A stretch of 64,000 nt of DNA from Clavibacter michiganensis subsp. tessellarius (lineage in GTDB: Bacteria; Actinomycetota; Actinomycetes; Actinomycetales; Microbacteriaceae): NCBI RefSeq assembly GCF_021922985.1, contig NZ_CP040788.1:1426001-1490000 (forward strand). The letters are read 5' to 3'. The notes under the pieces are model-generated. The model saw only the letters and a program-made list of their open reading frames with translations, made no database searches and had not been told where the DNA came from. A program made the position numbers and the translations under genes. Shown here in pieces: positions 32,961 to 41,487 of the stretch (positions are counted from its first letter, which is position 1; each line of letters starts with the position of its first letter).

Positions 32961-32989
32961 CCACAGATCATCGATCAGAGGAGTCGAGC

Positions 32990-33448
32990 ATGAACATGGC
33001 CTTCGATCCGTTCCGCGAGCTGGACCGCGCGATGGGCGCGCTGGCCGAGACCCGCCAGGCGAACCGGCCGATGCCCATCGACCTGCACCGCGAGGGCGAC
33101 ACCTACGTGCTGGCCGCCGACCTCCCGGGCATCGACCCGGGTTCCGTCGACATCGACGTGGACGGCCAGCTGCTGACCATCCGCGCCGAGCGCACGCTCG
33201 CCGGCGACCAGAACGTGCGGTGGCTGACGCGCGAGCGCGTGGCCGGCACGTTCCTCCGCCAGCTGACGCTCGGCCAGGGCATCGACACGGAGCGCATCTC
33301 GGCGCACTACGCGAACGGCGTGCTGAGCGTCACCATCCCCGTGAGCGAGCGCGCGAAGCCGCGCAAGATCGCGGTCACGTCCGACGAGCCGCAGGGCCAG
33401 GAGGGCCGCACGCTGACGGTGGAGCAGGGCGCGCACGCCGCGAGCTGA
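32990..33448 (+). CDS. Hsp20 small heat-shock chaperone
   Basis: 152-residue alpha-crystallin-type chaperone that forms oligomers and holds unfolding proteins. Starts MNMAFDPFRELDRAMGAL, with the alpha-crystallin domain from about 30 to 130 (YVLAADLPGIDPGSVDIDVDG, FLRQLTLGQGID) and the AHYANGVLSVTIPVSE strand ending in the conserved GVL and IPV (IxI-like) elements. ATG 32990 has GAGGAG 6 nt upstream. Control by both HrcA (CIRCE) and HspR (HAIR) is read from the promoter; neither repressor gene is in the window. Confidence 0.93.
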   Translation: MNMAFDPFRELDRAMGALAETRQANRPMPIDLHREGDTYVLAADLPGIDPGSVDIDVDGQLLTIRAERTLAGDQNVRWLTRERVAGTFLRQLTLGQGIDTERISAHYANGVLSVTIPVSERAKPRKIAVTSDEPQGQEGRTLTVEQGAHAAS

Positions 33449-33479
33449 TCCGCCCGGGCGCCGCATCGGCGCCGACACG

Positions 33480-33521
33480 ACGAGGAGCCGTCGTCCGCAT
33501 CCGCGGGCGGCGGCTCCTCGT
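33480..33521. terminator. Terminator between hsp20 and the siderophore operon
   Basis: 11-bp stem ACGAGGAGCCG / CGGCTCCTCGT (33480-33490 with 33511-33521) with a GC-rich loop that can itself fold; it lies 31 nt past each of the two convergent stops. Confidence 0.7.
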
Positions 33522-33552
33522 GCGTCCGCGCGCGCGCGGCCGGCCCGTCGCG

Positions 33553-36063
33553 TCAGCCGATGCGCGGCCGCAGCCCCCGATGGATCGCGAGCGGGTTCCG
33601 CAGCGAGCCGTGGATCTGCATGACCGGCGCCTGCAGGTCGACCATCCGCCGGTTGTCGCGCAGCTGCAGCCGGTTGAGGCAGGAGCGGTCGAAGGACGGC
33701 GTGAACAGGTCGAACCGGGCGACGCGGTCCGCGAGCTCCGGGTGCGCGCGCTCGTGGTCGGCGAGGGCCTCCGCCGCCACGCGCCACAGCCCGTCGGGGC
33801 CGAGGTCGTCGCGGTCCTCGACGAGCGCGGCGGCGAAGCGGAGGAAGCCGTCCATCACGTCGGTGAAGACCGTGAGGGTGCGCTCCTCCTCGGGGATGTC
33901 GAGGCGGATCCGGCGCACGTCCTCCGGCAGCTCGCGCTCCATGTCGAAGAGGGCGACCTCCTCGGCGATGTCCTTCATCAGCACGCGCACGACGACGTGG
34001 TCGCGCAGCACGAGGATCACGTTCTCGCCGTGCGGCATGAAGGCGAGGTCGTGCGCGAGGAGCGCGTGCGCGAGCGGCACGAGGTAGGCGTCGAGCCAGC
34101 GACGGATCCACGCGGGAGCGCCGATCCCCGACGCGTCGATGAGCGCGCCCAGCACGGTGTCGCCGTGGGCGTCGACGTGCAGGAGGCTCGTCATGCTCAT
34201 CAGCCGCTCCCCCTCGGCGAGGCCCGGCACGGGCGACTCCCGCCAGAGCGCCGACAGCATCTTCCCGTGGGAGTGGCCGGGCGGCAGCGCGGAGTCGACC
34301 CGGGCGTCCCGCACGCCGACCGACGCGACCTCGCGGAGGATCCCGAAGCCCCGCCGCGCGAACTCCCCGTCGCCCGTCACGAGCGCGTGCACCCAGTCGT
34401 TGATCGCGGGGGTCACGGCCATGTACGCCGGGGACAGCCCGCGCGTGAAGCCCATGTTGAGGATCGACAGCGACGTCTTCACGTAGCAGCGCTCCGGGGT
34501 GGTGCGGTTGGCCCAGGTGCGGATCGACTGCTGCGCGCCGTACTCGTCGTCGCCCGTGCCGAGGAGCACGATGTCGCGCGTCGCGACCAGCCCCGCGAAG
34601 GTGACGGTGACGACGTTCTCCCACTGCCACGGGTGCACGGGAACGAGCACGCGCGCGGCCGGGTCGACGCCGAGGTCGGCCATCCGGGCGCGGAACCGCT
34701 CGCGGACGACCGGGCCGAGCTCCGCGTCGAGGAACGCCTCCCGGTCGAGGCCCTCGACGGCGGCGAAGTGCGCGAGGCGCTCGTGCACGGCGAGCCAGAG
34801 GATCCGCACGTCCTGCCCCGCCTCGGGCGCGTACCGGTCGTGGTCGTCGAGGTCGAAGCCGATGCGGCCGTTGGTCGCGACGAAGCAGGGGTGGCCCTCG
34901 TCCATCGTCGACTCGACCTCCGCGTACGACGCCGTGAGGAGGCCGCGCGCGTCGGGAACGTCGCGGAGGCGGGAGAACGCGGCGGCCGAGAGCGTGCTCT
35001 GGATCTCGTCGAGGTAGACGGGCAGGACCTCGTCGGTGATCCCGAGGCGGTCGCGGAGGTCGAGCACGAGGTCCACGGCGTCGAGCGCCGCGGGCTCCCC
35101 GTCGACCGTGCGGCGGATGCTCGCCTCGTCGACGTCCCAGTGGTCGAGCTCGAGGACCCGGGCCCGGTACGCGTACGCGCTCCGGCCGTCGGCGCTCGCG
35201 ACCCGGTACTCGGCCCACCGCCTCGGGTCGTGCGGGGTGCGGGGCGCGCCGGGTGCCCGCTCCGGATCCACGCGCTCGGGTTCGACGAGCAGCTCGTGCG
35301 CGAACTCAGCGAGCGCCTTGCGCACGAGGTGGCGCGTGGCGGCGGCCCAGGCATCCGGGCGGAGGTGGTCGGCGCGGTGGACGCGGGGATCCGGCTCGGC
35401 GGTCCTCGACGCGGCAGCCGGCCGGGCCTCGGTGTGGGTGTCGAGGGGGTGGTCGTGGGTGAGGGTCATGTCGTGTCCATCCGTCGGGGAGGCGTGCAGG
35501 AGGGCGTCGTCGCGCGTGGCGACACTGAGGAGCGCGTGCTTCGAGCCGAGGTCGACGACCCGGAGCGGCCGGAACCCGACGAGCTCGTTGAGGCGCTGGA
35601 TCCGGGTGTTGCGCACGTCCGGCTCGACGACGAGGCGCCGTACCGCGGGATCGCGCAGCAGGTGCGCGACCACGTGCCGCATGACGGCGGTCGTGAAGCC
35701 GGGCAGCGGGTCGCCGGCCGGCGGGGCCACGAGCAGGTGCATGCCGCGGTCGCCGGGCAGGGGGTCGAGGTGCGCGCCGACGGGGTCGTCGGCCGGGTCG
35801 TAGGCCTCGACGAGGAACGCGGGGACGCCGTCGTGCAGGCCGATCCAGGCCTCGCGCGCCGGATCCGCGTCGATCGACGCGTACTCGGCCCGCACCTCCT
35901 CGAGCGTCGCGTGCTCCATCTGCCAGAAGCGAGCGCGCGGCGCCGTGACCCAGGCGTGCACGAGGGCCGCGTCGCCGTCGGGATCGAGCGGGCGCATCGC
36001 GAGCGGGAGGCGGGGCTGGAACACGAGGTCCGGGTCGGCCGCGGCGGGCGCGGGCGCGCTCAC
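33553..36063 (-). CDS. Fused GNAT acyltransferase - IucA/IucC siderophore synthetase
   Basis: 836-residue bifunctional protein of an NRPS-independent hydroxamate siderophore pathway. Residues ~1-195 are a GNAT/IucB-like domain (FWQMEHATLEEVRAEYASI, VEPDVRNTRIQRLNELVGF) that would acylate the hydroxylamine. Residues ~225-836 are an IucA/IucC plus FhuF-like synthetase with GHPCFVATNGRIGF, VPVHPWQWENVV, KTSLSILNMGFTRGLSP, and HGENVILVLRD. In Streptomyces these steps are separate DesC and DesD proteins. GTG 36063 overlaps the preceding stop (GTGA). Desferrioxamine-type product is likely from the gene set, but chain length and acyl group are not predictable. Confidence 0.88.
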   Translation of the reverse strand: MSAPAPAAADPDLVFQPRLPLAMRPLDPDGDAALVHAWVTAPRARFWQMEHATLEEVRAEYASIDADPAREAWIGLHDGVPAFLVEAYDPADDPVGAHLDPLPGDRGMHLLVAPPAGDPLPGFTTAVMRHVVAHLLRDPAVRRLVVEPDVRNTRIQRLNELVGFRPLRVVDLGSKHALLSVATRDDALLHASPTDGHDMTLTHDHPLDTHTEARPAAASRTAEPDPRVHRADHLRPDAWAAATRHLVRKALAEFAHELLVEPERVDPERAPGAPRTPHDPRRWAEYRVASADGRSAYAYRARVLELDHWDVDEASIRRTVDGEPAALDAVDLVLDLRDRLGITDEVLPVYLDEIQSTLSAAAFSRLRDVPDARGLLTASYAEVESTMDEGHPCFVATNGRIGFDLDDHDRYAPEAGQDVRILWLAVHERLAHFAAVEGLDREAFLDAELGPVVRERFRARMADLGVDPAARVLVPVHPWQWENVVTVTFAGLVATRDIVLLGTGDDEYGAQQSIRTWANRTTPERCYVKTSLSILNMGFTRGLSPAYMAVTPAINDWVHALVTGDGEFARRGFGILREVASVGVRDARVDSALPPGHSHGKMLSALWRESPVPGLAEGERLMSMTSLLHVDAHGDTVLGALIDASGIGAPAWIRRWLDAYLVPLAHALLAHDLAFMPHGENVILVLRDHVVVRVLMKDIAEEVALFDMERELPEDVRRIRLDIPEEERTLTVFTDVMDGFLRFAAALVEDRDDLGPDGLWRVAAEALADHERAHPELADRVARFDLFTPSFDRSCLNRLQLRDNRRMVDLQAPVMQIHGSLRNPLAIHRGLRPRIG

Positions 36064-37430
36064 GCGAGCACCCCCGATCCGGCGACGGGCGCGTCCTCCG
36101 GCAGCCCGAACTCCTGGAACGCGATCCGCTCCTCCACGGCGTAGTCCTCGCGCCCCGTGATCGCGCGGAGGATCCGCGAGTTGCGGTGCGCGGTCATCCC
36201 GAGGTCGGGCGCGACGAAGCCGTGCGTGTGCACTTCCGCGTTCTGCACGAAGAGCGTGCCGGCGTCGTCGACCGTGTGCTCGCGCGCCACGTCGAGCCGG
36301 CCGCGCGCGTCGCGGTGCACGCGGTCGCCGAGCCCGTCGAGGATCCCGGGGGCCGACGCGTCGTACCCGCTCGCCATGATCACCGCGCCCGTGGGCCAGT
36401 CGCGCTCCGCGCCCGTCTCCGCGTGCCGGAGCCCGAGGACCGCACCGCCGTCGGGCGTCGCGCGCGCCGAGACGACCTCCGCGTTGGTGAGAAGCCGCGT
36501 CGGCACGCCGGATCCCGCGTCACCGCCGGCCCCGAGCCGCCCCTCGGCCCGCAGCGCGTCGAACGCGAGCCGCTTCCGGTAGAGCGTCTGGAAGACGTCG
36601 TCGATGAGGTCGGAGTCGATCCCCTTGTAGAGGTTCCGCTGCTCGCGCAGGAGCACCTCGCGGGCGCCCGCGGGCAGGCCGAAGAAGTGGTCGCTGTACT
36701 CGGGGCTCGTCATCTCGAGCGTGAGCCGCGTGTACTCGAGCGGGAAAAACCGCGGCGAGCGCGTGATCCAGTCGAGCCGGTAGCCGCGGGAGTCCACGTC
36801 CTCGAGGAGGTCGCGGTAGATCTCCGCCGCGCTCTGCCCGCTGCCGACGACCGTGATCGCGTCCCGCTCCTGCAGCGCGTCCTTGGCGCCGAGGTAGCCG
36901 GAGCTGTGCACGACGCCCGGGAGGTCGCGCACGGCCTCGGGCAGCCAGGGCGGAGTTCCCACGCCGACGACGAGGTTCCGTCCGCGGTGCACGTGCGCGA
37001 CGCCCGCGGCGTCGACCGACTCGACGACGTACGCGCCCGCGGCCTCGTCGAAGGAGACCGCCCGCACGTCGCGGTCGAGCTCGATCCCCCGTGCCCGCTC
37101 CGCCGCCCACCGGCAGTAGGCGACGTACTCGCTGCGCAGGACGAAGAAGTCCTCGCGGATGTAGAAGGAGTACAGCCGCCCGGTGTCCTTGAGGTAGGCG
37201 AGGAACGAGAAGCGCGAGGTCGGATCCGCGAGCGTCACGAGGTCGGCGAGGAACGGCGTCTGCAGGTGCGCGGTCGGCAGCATCATGCCGGGGTGCCAGT
37301 CGAAGCGGGGCTTCCTCTCCAGCACGACGAGGTCGAGGTCGAGCGGATCCGCGAGGCACGCGAGCCCGAGGTTCGCCGGGCCGAGGCCCACGGCGACGAC
37401 GTCGTGGACGCGGTCGGGGGCGGCGCTCAT
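36060..37430 (-). CDS. FAD-dependent L-lysine/cadaverine/ornithine N-monooxygenase
   Basis: 456-residue flavin monooxygenase (IucD/DesB class) that N-hydroxylates a diamine or amino acid to start hydroxamate formation. Has the FAD site VGLGPANLGLACLA near residue 14, DWHPGMMLPTAHLQTPFL, the NADPH site VVGSGQSAAEIYRDLL, FPLEYTRLTLEM, and the final segment VHTHGFVAPDLGMTAHRNS. Middle gene of the operon, with its ATG overlapping the decarboxylase stop (ATGA) and its stop overlapping the next GTG. Given the decarboxylase upstream, cadaverine is the best guess for substrate. Confidence 0.92.
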   Translation of the reverse strand: MSAAPDRVHDVVAVGLGPANLGLACLADPLDLDLVVLERKPRFDWHPGMMLPTAHLQTPFLADLVTLADPTSRFSFLAYLKDTGRLYSFYIREDFFVLRSEYVAYCRWAAERARGIELDRDVRAVSFDEAAGAYVVESVDAAGVAHVHRGRNLVVGVGTPPWLPEAVRDLPGVVHSSGYLGAKDALQERDAITVVGSGQSAAEIYRDLLEDVDSRGYRLDWITRSPRFFPLEYTRLTLEMTSPEYSDHFFGLPAGAREVLLREQRNLYKGIDSDLIDDVFQTLYRKRLAFDALRAEGRLGAGGDAGSGVPTRLLTNAEVVSARATPDGGAVLGLRHAETGAERDWPTGAVIMASGYDASAPGILDGLGDRVHRDARGRLDVAREHTVDDAGTLFVQNAEVHTHGFVAPDLGMTAHRNSRILRAITGREDYAVEERIAFQEFGLPEDAPVAGSGVLA

Positions 37431-39070
37431 CGGGTCGCCTCCGCCGAGGTCACGGGCGCGGGCGCGGGCGCGTGCGCGGACTCGTGCGCGGTCGCGGTCA
37501 CGGTCGCCTGCGCCGCGTCGTCCAGCCCGGCGTCCAACGCGTCGCCCGCCGCCACGACCATCCCGAGGATCTCGCGGATGTGCGCGTCCGTCGTCGCGGG
37601 GTTCAGCAGCGTGAGCTTCAGGTGCGCACGTCCGTCGACGCGGGTCGCGGCGACCATCGCCCGGCCGGAGTCCTGGATCGCCTGCCGGATGCCGCGGTTC
37701 ACGGCGTCCGAGCGGATCCTCGCGCAGGTCCCCGCGGACCCGTCCCGCTCAGCGGCTGGCACGTACCGGAACACGAGCGCGCTGATCTCGGGCCGCACCA
37801 CCACCTCGAGCGCCGGATCCCGCCGCATCGCGAGCCAGGTGCGGTCGGCGAGCGCGATGACGTCGTCGAGCATCCGCCCCACCCCGTCGGCGCCCACCGT
37901 GCGGAGCGTGAGCCACAGCTTCAGCGCGTCGAAGCGCCGCGTGGTCTGCAGCGACTTGTCGACCTGGTTCGGGATCTCCTCGTGCGCGCGATCCGCCGGG
38001 TTCAGGTAGTCGGCGTGCAGCGTCGCGTGCCGGAGCGAGCGGCCGTCGCGCACGATCAGCGCGCTCGAGCTCACGGGCTGGAAGAACGTCTTGTGGTAGT
38101 CGACCGTCACGGAGTCGGCGTGCTCGATCCCGTCGAGCAGGTGCCGGTGCGCGAGCGAGGTGAGGAGCCCGCCGCCGTACGCGGCGTCGACGTGCAGCCG
38201 GATGCCCTCGCGGCGGCAGACGTCGCCGATCGCGGGCAGCGGGTCCACGCTGCCGAAGTCGGTCGTGCCCGCGGTCGCGACGACCGCGATCGGCAGGAGG
38301 CCCGCCGCGGAGCAGCGCGCGAGCTCGCGCTCGAGGGCGTCCACGCGCATCCGCATGGCGTCGTCGGCGGGCACGCGGATGACCGCGTCGGGCGCGAGCC
38401 CGAGGATCCGGGCGCTCTTCTCGACGCTGAAGTGGCCCACCTCGCTCACGAGGATCCGCATCCGCTGCCGGTCGTCCATCGACAGCCCGTGCAGGGCCGC
38501 CGCCTCGTCGCGCGCGAGGAGCAGCGCCTGCAGGTTCGACTGGCTGCCGCCGCTCGTGAAGACGCCGTCCGCGTCGGCGCCGAGGCCGATGCGACCTGCC
38601 GTCCAGTCGATGAGCGACCGCTCGATGAGGGTCGCGCCCGCGCTCTGGTCCCACGTGTCCATCGACGTGTTGACGCTCGAGAGGATGAGCTCCCCCGCGA
38701 TGGCCGGGATGAGGATCGGGCAGTTGAGGTGCGCGACGTACGACGGGTCGTGGAACCAGACGGCGTCGCGGAGGTAGAGGTCGTCGAGCTCGTCGAGGGC
38801 GTCGTCGAGCCCGCCGAGCGGGCGGTCGAGGTCGAGCCCGGCGAAGGAGCGGCGGAGGCGGTCGGGCGTGATCCCCGTGAACGGCCCGTCGGCGCGCCGG
38901 GCGGCGGTGCGCACGTGGGCGGCGGCCGACCGGAGGGCGGCGTCCCAGCCGGGGAGCGTCCGGTCGGAGAACAGCTCGGCGGCGGGGTCCGGATCCGGCG
39001 CGATGGCGGCCGGACGGTCGTCGACGAGGGTCGAGGCGGTGGGGAGGGAGGCGTGCGGAAGAGGAGACAT
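37427..39070 (-). CDS. PLP-dependent group II decarboxylase (lysine/diaminobutyrate type)
   Basis: 547-residue pyridoxal-phosphate decarboxylase, the first siderophore step, probably lysine to cadaverine (DesA role). Motifs are NTSMDTWDQSAGATLIE, GVFTSGGSQSNLQALLLARD, HVDAAYGGGLL and SVTVDYHKTFFQP, whose Lys327 should bind PLP. The C-terminal 40 residues are an Ala/Thr/Pro-rich tail. ATG 39070 is chosen with a GAAGGA site upstream. It leads a three-gene operon with 4-nt overlaps, and a DtxR/IdeR-type box lies about 55 nt upstream. L-2,4-diaminobutyrate decarboxylase is the main alternative. Confidence 0.9.
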   Translation of the reverse strand: MSPLPHASLPTASTLVDDRPAAIAPDPDPAAELFSDRTLPGWDAALRSAAAHVRTAARRADGPFTGITPDRLRRSFAGLDLDRPLGGLDDALDELDDLYLRDAVWFHDPSYVAHLNCPILIPAIAGELILSSVNTSMDTWDQSAGATLIERSLIDWTAGRIGLGADADGVFTSGGSQSNLQALLLARDEAAALHGLSMDDRQRMRILVSEVGHFSVEKSARILGLAPDAVIRVPADDAMRMRVDALERELARCSAAGLLPIAVVATAGTTDFGSVDPLPAIGDVCRREGIRLHVDAAYGGGLLTSLAHRHLLDGIEHADSVTVDYHKTFFQPVSSSALIVRDGRSLRHATLHADYLNPADRAHEEIPNQVDKSLQTTRRFDALKLWLTLRTVGADGVGRMLDDVIALADRTWLAMRRDPALEVVVRPEISALVFRYVPAAERDGSAGTCARIRSDAVNRGIRQAIQDSGRAMVAATRVDGRAHLKLTLLNPATTDAHIREILGMVVAAGDALDAGLDDAAQATVTATAHESAHAPAPAPVTSAEATR

Positions 39071-39124
39071 GGGTCCTTCGCGGTCGAGGTGGAGCCGTGT
39101 CCGGGTCACGAGCTGGCGTGCGAG

Positions 39125-39143
39125 TTAGGTAAGGCTCACCTAC
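39125..39143 (-). promoter_or_regulatory. IdeR/DmdR/DtxR-type iron box
   Basis: The 19-bp site TTAGGTAAGGCTCACCTAC matches the actinobacterial iron-box consensus TTAGGTTAGGCTAACCTAA at 16 of 19 positions. It sits 55 nt upstream of the decarboxylase, predicting repression of the siderophore operon when iron is plentiful. Confidence 0.85.
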
Positions 39144-39266
39144 TATCGGGGTGGTCGGGCGCGAACGCAACCCGGCCGACGCCGACCCGCGGGGACCCTC
39201 CGCGGGGCGCTCGCGTGACCCCGATTCGGGGGCGCGGTCGGGCTCGTCGGCGCCCGTCAGCGCTCG

Positions 39267-39272
39267 TAGGGT
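39267..39272 (+). promoter_or_regulatory. -10 element, probable leaderless promoter
   Basis: TAGGGT, then 6 nt, then ATG 39279. Confidence 0.55.
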
Positions 39273-39278
39273 GGGGGC

Positions 39279-39590
39279 ATGAGCGACGCAGACGACCCGA
39301 CCGACGGCATCCGCACCGGGCGCGGCCCCGGCGATCCCGACGGGCTGGTGACGGTCGACGACGTGGTCGCGGCCGACGGCGCTCCCGCCGGCGTCGGCGA
39401 CGCGGTCCGCGAGCCGGAGGGCACGGGCTACGGGCACGCGGAGGAGGACACCCTCGAGGTGGAGGACGCGGAGCCCGCGAGCGCCGAGTACCCGGAGGTC
39501 CCGGATGCCCGCTCCGTCACCGCGGCCGACTCGCACATGAGCGCCCCGGCCGACGACGCCGCCGGCCACGTCGACCCCGAGGGCCGCTGA
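39279..39590 (+). CDS. Acidic, probably disordered hypothetical protein
   Basis: 103-residue protein dominated by Asp, Glu, Ala, Gly and Pro, with no hydrophobic core. No family recognised. Its start follows a leaderless-type -10. It is first in a run of four such proteins up to 40425, suggesting a common role; composition recalls hydrophilins, but that is inference. The next small gene begins 1 nt after its stop. Confidence 0.65.
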   Translation: MSDADDPTDGIRTGRGPGDPDGLVTVDDVVAADGAPAGVGDAVREPEGTGYGHAEEDTLEVEDAEPASAEYPEVPDARSVTAADSHMSAPADDAAGHVDPEGR

Positions 39591-39591
39591 C

Positions 39592-39744
39592 ATGGCGGAT
39601 CAGGCAGCGGACGCCCCGCGCCACCCGCTCGCCGAGCCCGCGCCCATCGACGCCGACTCGATCGCCGAGCACGCGGAGGCCGCCGAGGAGGACGCCCGCG
39701 AGGACGCTCCCGACCCGTTCGGCGAGGGCCCGGACGACCAGTGA
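39592..39744 (+). CDS. Small acidic hypothetical protein
   Basis: 50-residue frame from ATG 39592 to TGA 39742-39744, Asp/Glu/Ala/Pro-rich (…ADSIAEHAEAAEEDARED…). It begins 1 nt after the preceding stop and shares its composition, so it is probably co-transcribed. No family recognised. Confidence 0.6.
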   Translation: MADQAADAPRHPLAEPAPIDADSIAEHAEAAEEDAREDAPDPFGEGPDDQ

Positions 39745-39831
39745 TCCGCCCCAGGCGGCCCCGTCCCCCGCCCCCGGGGACGTCACATGAGCGTTGCCTG
39801 AGCGCCACCACACAGCCCTCGGGGCCGAGCG

Positions 39832-39837
39832 TAGCGT
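39832..39837 (+). promoter_or_regulatory. -10 element, probable leaderless promoter
   Basis: TAGCGT, then 7 nt, then ATG 39845. It fixes the start of the next gene well inside the longer open frame. Confidence 0.55.
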
Positions 39838-39844
39838 CGAGCGC

Positions 39845-40129
39845 ATGGACACCGACGACCCGCGCCTCCAGCCCGCGGACACCTCAGACACCCGGCAGGA
39901 CAAGGACTTCATCTCACCCAGCGAGGACGACACGCAGGTGAAGCAGAGCGAGCAGATCGTCGAGAGCGAGGGCGTCTCCGACGACGTCCCCGCCGCCGCG
40001 GACGACGTGCAGGTGCTCCCCGGCTCGGGCGGACCCGACGACGTCGGCGAGATCGAGGTCGACCCCGACGAGCTCAACCTCAGCGGCGACTCGATCCCCG
40101 GCCACCCCAAGCCCGAGGCCGGTGAGTGA
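39845..40129 (+). CDS. Acidic hypothetical protein
   Basis: 94-residue hydrophilic protein (QDKDFISPSEDDTQVKQSE near the N-terminus; GEIEVDPDELNLSGDSIPGH near the end). Predicted to be largely disordered. The upstream frame continues to 39794 but the promoter position supports ATG 39845. Its stop overlaps the GTG of the next gene, indicating coupling. No family recognised. Confidence 0.65.
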   Translation: MDTDDPRLQPADTSDTRQDKDFISPSEDDTQVKQSEQIVESEGVSDDVPAAADDVQVLPGSGGPDDVGEIEVDPDELNLSGDSIPGHPKPEAGE

Positions 40130-40425
40130 CCGTGACGGACGCCACCTCCACCACGCCCGCTGACGACGCCACCGGCGACGACACGGCCCTCGACACCGAG
40201 GCGATGGCGCACGACACCGTCGTCAACGACGCCGTCGCGGGCGAGACCGTCCTCCCCGACGCCGACGAGCCCGTCGAGCAGATCGACGAGGACGACGCCG
40301 TCGCGGCCGCCGACGCCGAGCCCGAGGCCGACGCCCTGGGCGTCGACGGCGAGGCCGAGCCCGCGCTCGCCCCGAACGACCTCGCCGGCCAGGACATCGA
40401 CCTGGACGACACTCCGCCGAGCTGA
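40126..40425 (+). CDS. Acidic hypothetical protein
   Basis: 99-residue protein, strongly acidic (DDATGDDTALDTEAM, then EQIDEDDAVAAADAEPEAD), starting at GTG 40126 in the previous stop codon (GTGA); GTG 40132 is an alternative. No hydrophobic segment or known domain. Its composition matches the three small proteins upstream. It is followed after 53 nt by a stress-type SDR with its own AGGAGAG ribosome site, possibly in the same transcript. Confidence 0.62.
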   Translation: MTVTDATSTTPADDATGDDTALDTEAMAHDTVVNDAVAGETVLPDADEPVEQIDEDDAVAAADAEPEADALGVDGEAEPALAPNDLAGQDIDLDDTPPS

Positions 40426-40478
40426 CGCCCGGCACCCACCCTTCCCCGCAGCACGCAGCACCCAGAACCAGGAGAGCC

Positions 40479-41375
40479 ATGAGCACCGACCAGTACACGT
40501 TCCAGGACCCGACCAAGATGTACGCCGACATCGAGCCGAAGGCGCAGCAGCAGGACGGGCCCGGCCTCGACGCCGACCTGGACGCGAGCGCGGATCGCGG
40601 CGAGAAGACGTACCGCGGATCGAACCGCCTCGAGGGACGCAAGGCCCTCGTCACCGGGGCCGACTCCGGCATCGGCGCGGCCGTCGCGATCGCCTACGCC
40701 CGCGAGGGCGCCGATGTCGCGCTCTCCTACCTCCCCGAGGAGGAGGAGGACGCGAAGAAGGTCGTCGCCCTCATCGAGGAGGCCGGCCGCAAGGCCGTCG
40801 CCATCCCCGGCGACATCGCCACGGCGGAGTTCAGCCGCGAGCTCGTCGCGAAGGCGGTCGAGGGCCTCGGCGGCCTCGACATCGTCGTCAACAACGCCGG
40901 CAAGCAGCAGAACGTCGACGCGCTCGAGGACATCTCGGACGAGGAGTTCGACCTGACCTTCAAGACCAACGTCTACGCGATGTTCTGGATCACCAAGGCC
41001 GCGCTCCCCCACCTCAAGCCCGGCTCGTCGATCATCAACACCTCGTCGATCCAGGCCTACGCGCCGTCGCCGAACCTCGTGCACTACGCGACGACCAAGG
41101 CCTCGATCAACGCGTTCTCGAAGGGACTCGCCGGCCAGCTGGCGCCCAAGGGCATCCGCGTGAACGTCGTCGCGCCCGGCCCCATCTGGACGCCGCTGCA
41201 GACCGCGGGCGGCCAGCCCGAGGACGCGCTGCCCGAGTTCGGCGAGCAGACCCCGCTCGGCCGCGCCGGCCAGCCGGCCGAGCTCGCGCCCGCCTACGTG
41301 TTCCTCGCCTCCAACGAGTCGAGCTACGTGATCGGCGAGACGCTCAACGTGAACGGCGGCATGCCGACGCCGTAG
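40479..41375 (+). CDS. SDR oxidoreductase, general-stress-protein-39 type
   Basis: 298-residue short-chain dehydrogenase with the long N-terminal extension (about 45 residues, YTFQDPTKMYADIEPK) typical of the GSP39/YhdF/YdaD group that is induced by general stress. Motifs: TGADSGIGAAVAIAYAREGADV at about 60, NNAGKQQ, NTSSIQ with the catalytic serine, and YATTK giving Tyr and Lys; GETLNVNGGM ends the chain. It is preceded by AGGAGAG 5 nt before the ATG. Its neighbours are acidic, possibly stress-related small proteins. A strong terminator follows. Confidence 0.9.
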   Translation: MSTDQYTFQDPTKMYADIEPKAQQQDGPGLDADLDASADRGEKTYRGSNRLEGRKALVTGADSGIGAAVAIAYAREGADVALSYLPEEEEDAKKVVALIEEAGRKAVAIPGDIATAEFSRELVAKAVEGLGGLDIVVNNAGKQQNVDALEDISDEEFDLTFKTNVYAMFWITKAALPHLKPGSSIINTSSIQAYAPSPNLVHYATTKASINAFSKGLAGQLAPKGIRVNVVAPGPIWTPLQTAGGQPEDALPEFGEQTPLGRAGQPAELAPAYVFLASNESSYVIGETLNVNGGMPTP

Positions 41376-41407
41376 CGGCACGCGCTCCGGCGCATCGCAT
41401 CACCGCC

Positions 41408-41445
41408 CGACGCCCGGGCCGGCCGACTGGTCGGCCCGGGCGTCG
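41408..41445 (+). terminator. Terminator after the stress SDR
   Basis: 14-bp stem CGACGCCCGGGCCG with its complement (41408-41421 with 41432-41445), loop of 10 nt, 32 nt after the stop. Confidence 0.78.
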
Positions 41446-41475
41446 CCGCGTCCGGACGCCGGACGCGCACCGGAA

Positions 41476-41481
41476 TAGGGT
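41476..41481 (+). promoter_or_regulatory. -10 element, probable leaderless promoter
   Basis: TAGGGT, then 6 nt (CGGGAG), then ATG 41488. The hexamer could also act as a weak ribosome site. Confidence 0.5.
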
Positions 41482-41487
41482 CGGGAG

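Noticed and set aside
36186..38009. A 607-residue plus-strand frame through the siderophore operon
   Set aside because: It is antisense to the monooxygenase and decarboxylase, whose motifs and 4-nt overlaps are unambiguous.
39794..39844. Upstream TTG start for the acidic protein at 39845
   Set aside because: The promoter -10 at 39832-39837 falls inside that extension, so translation should begin at ATG 39845.
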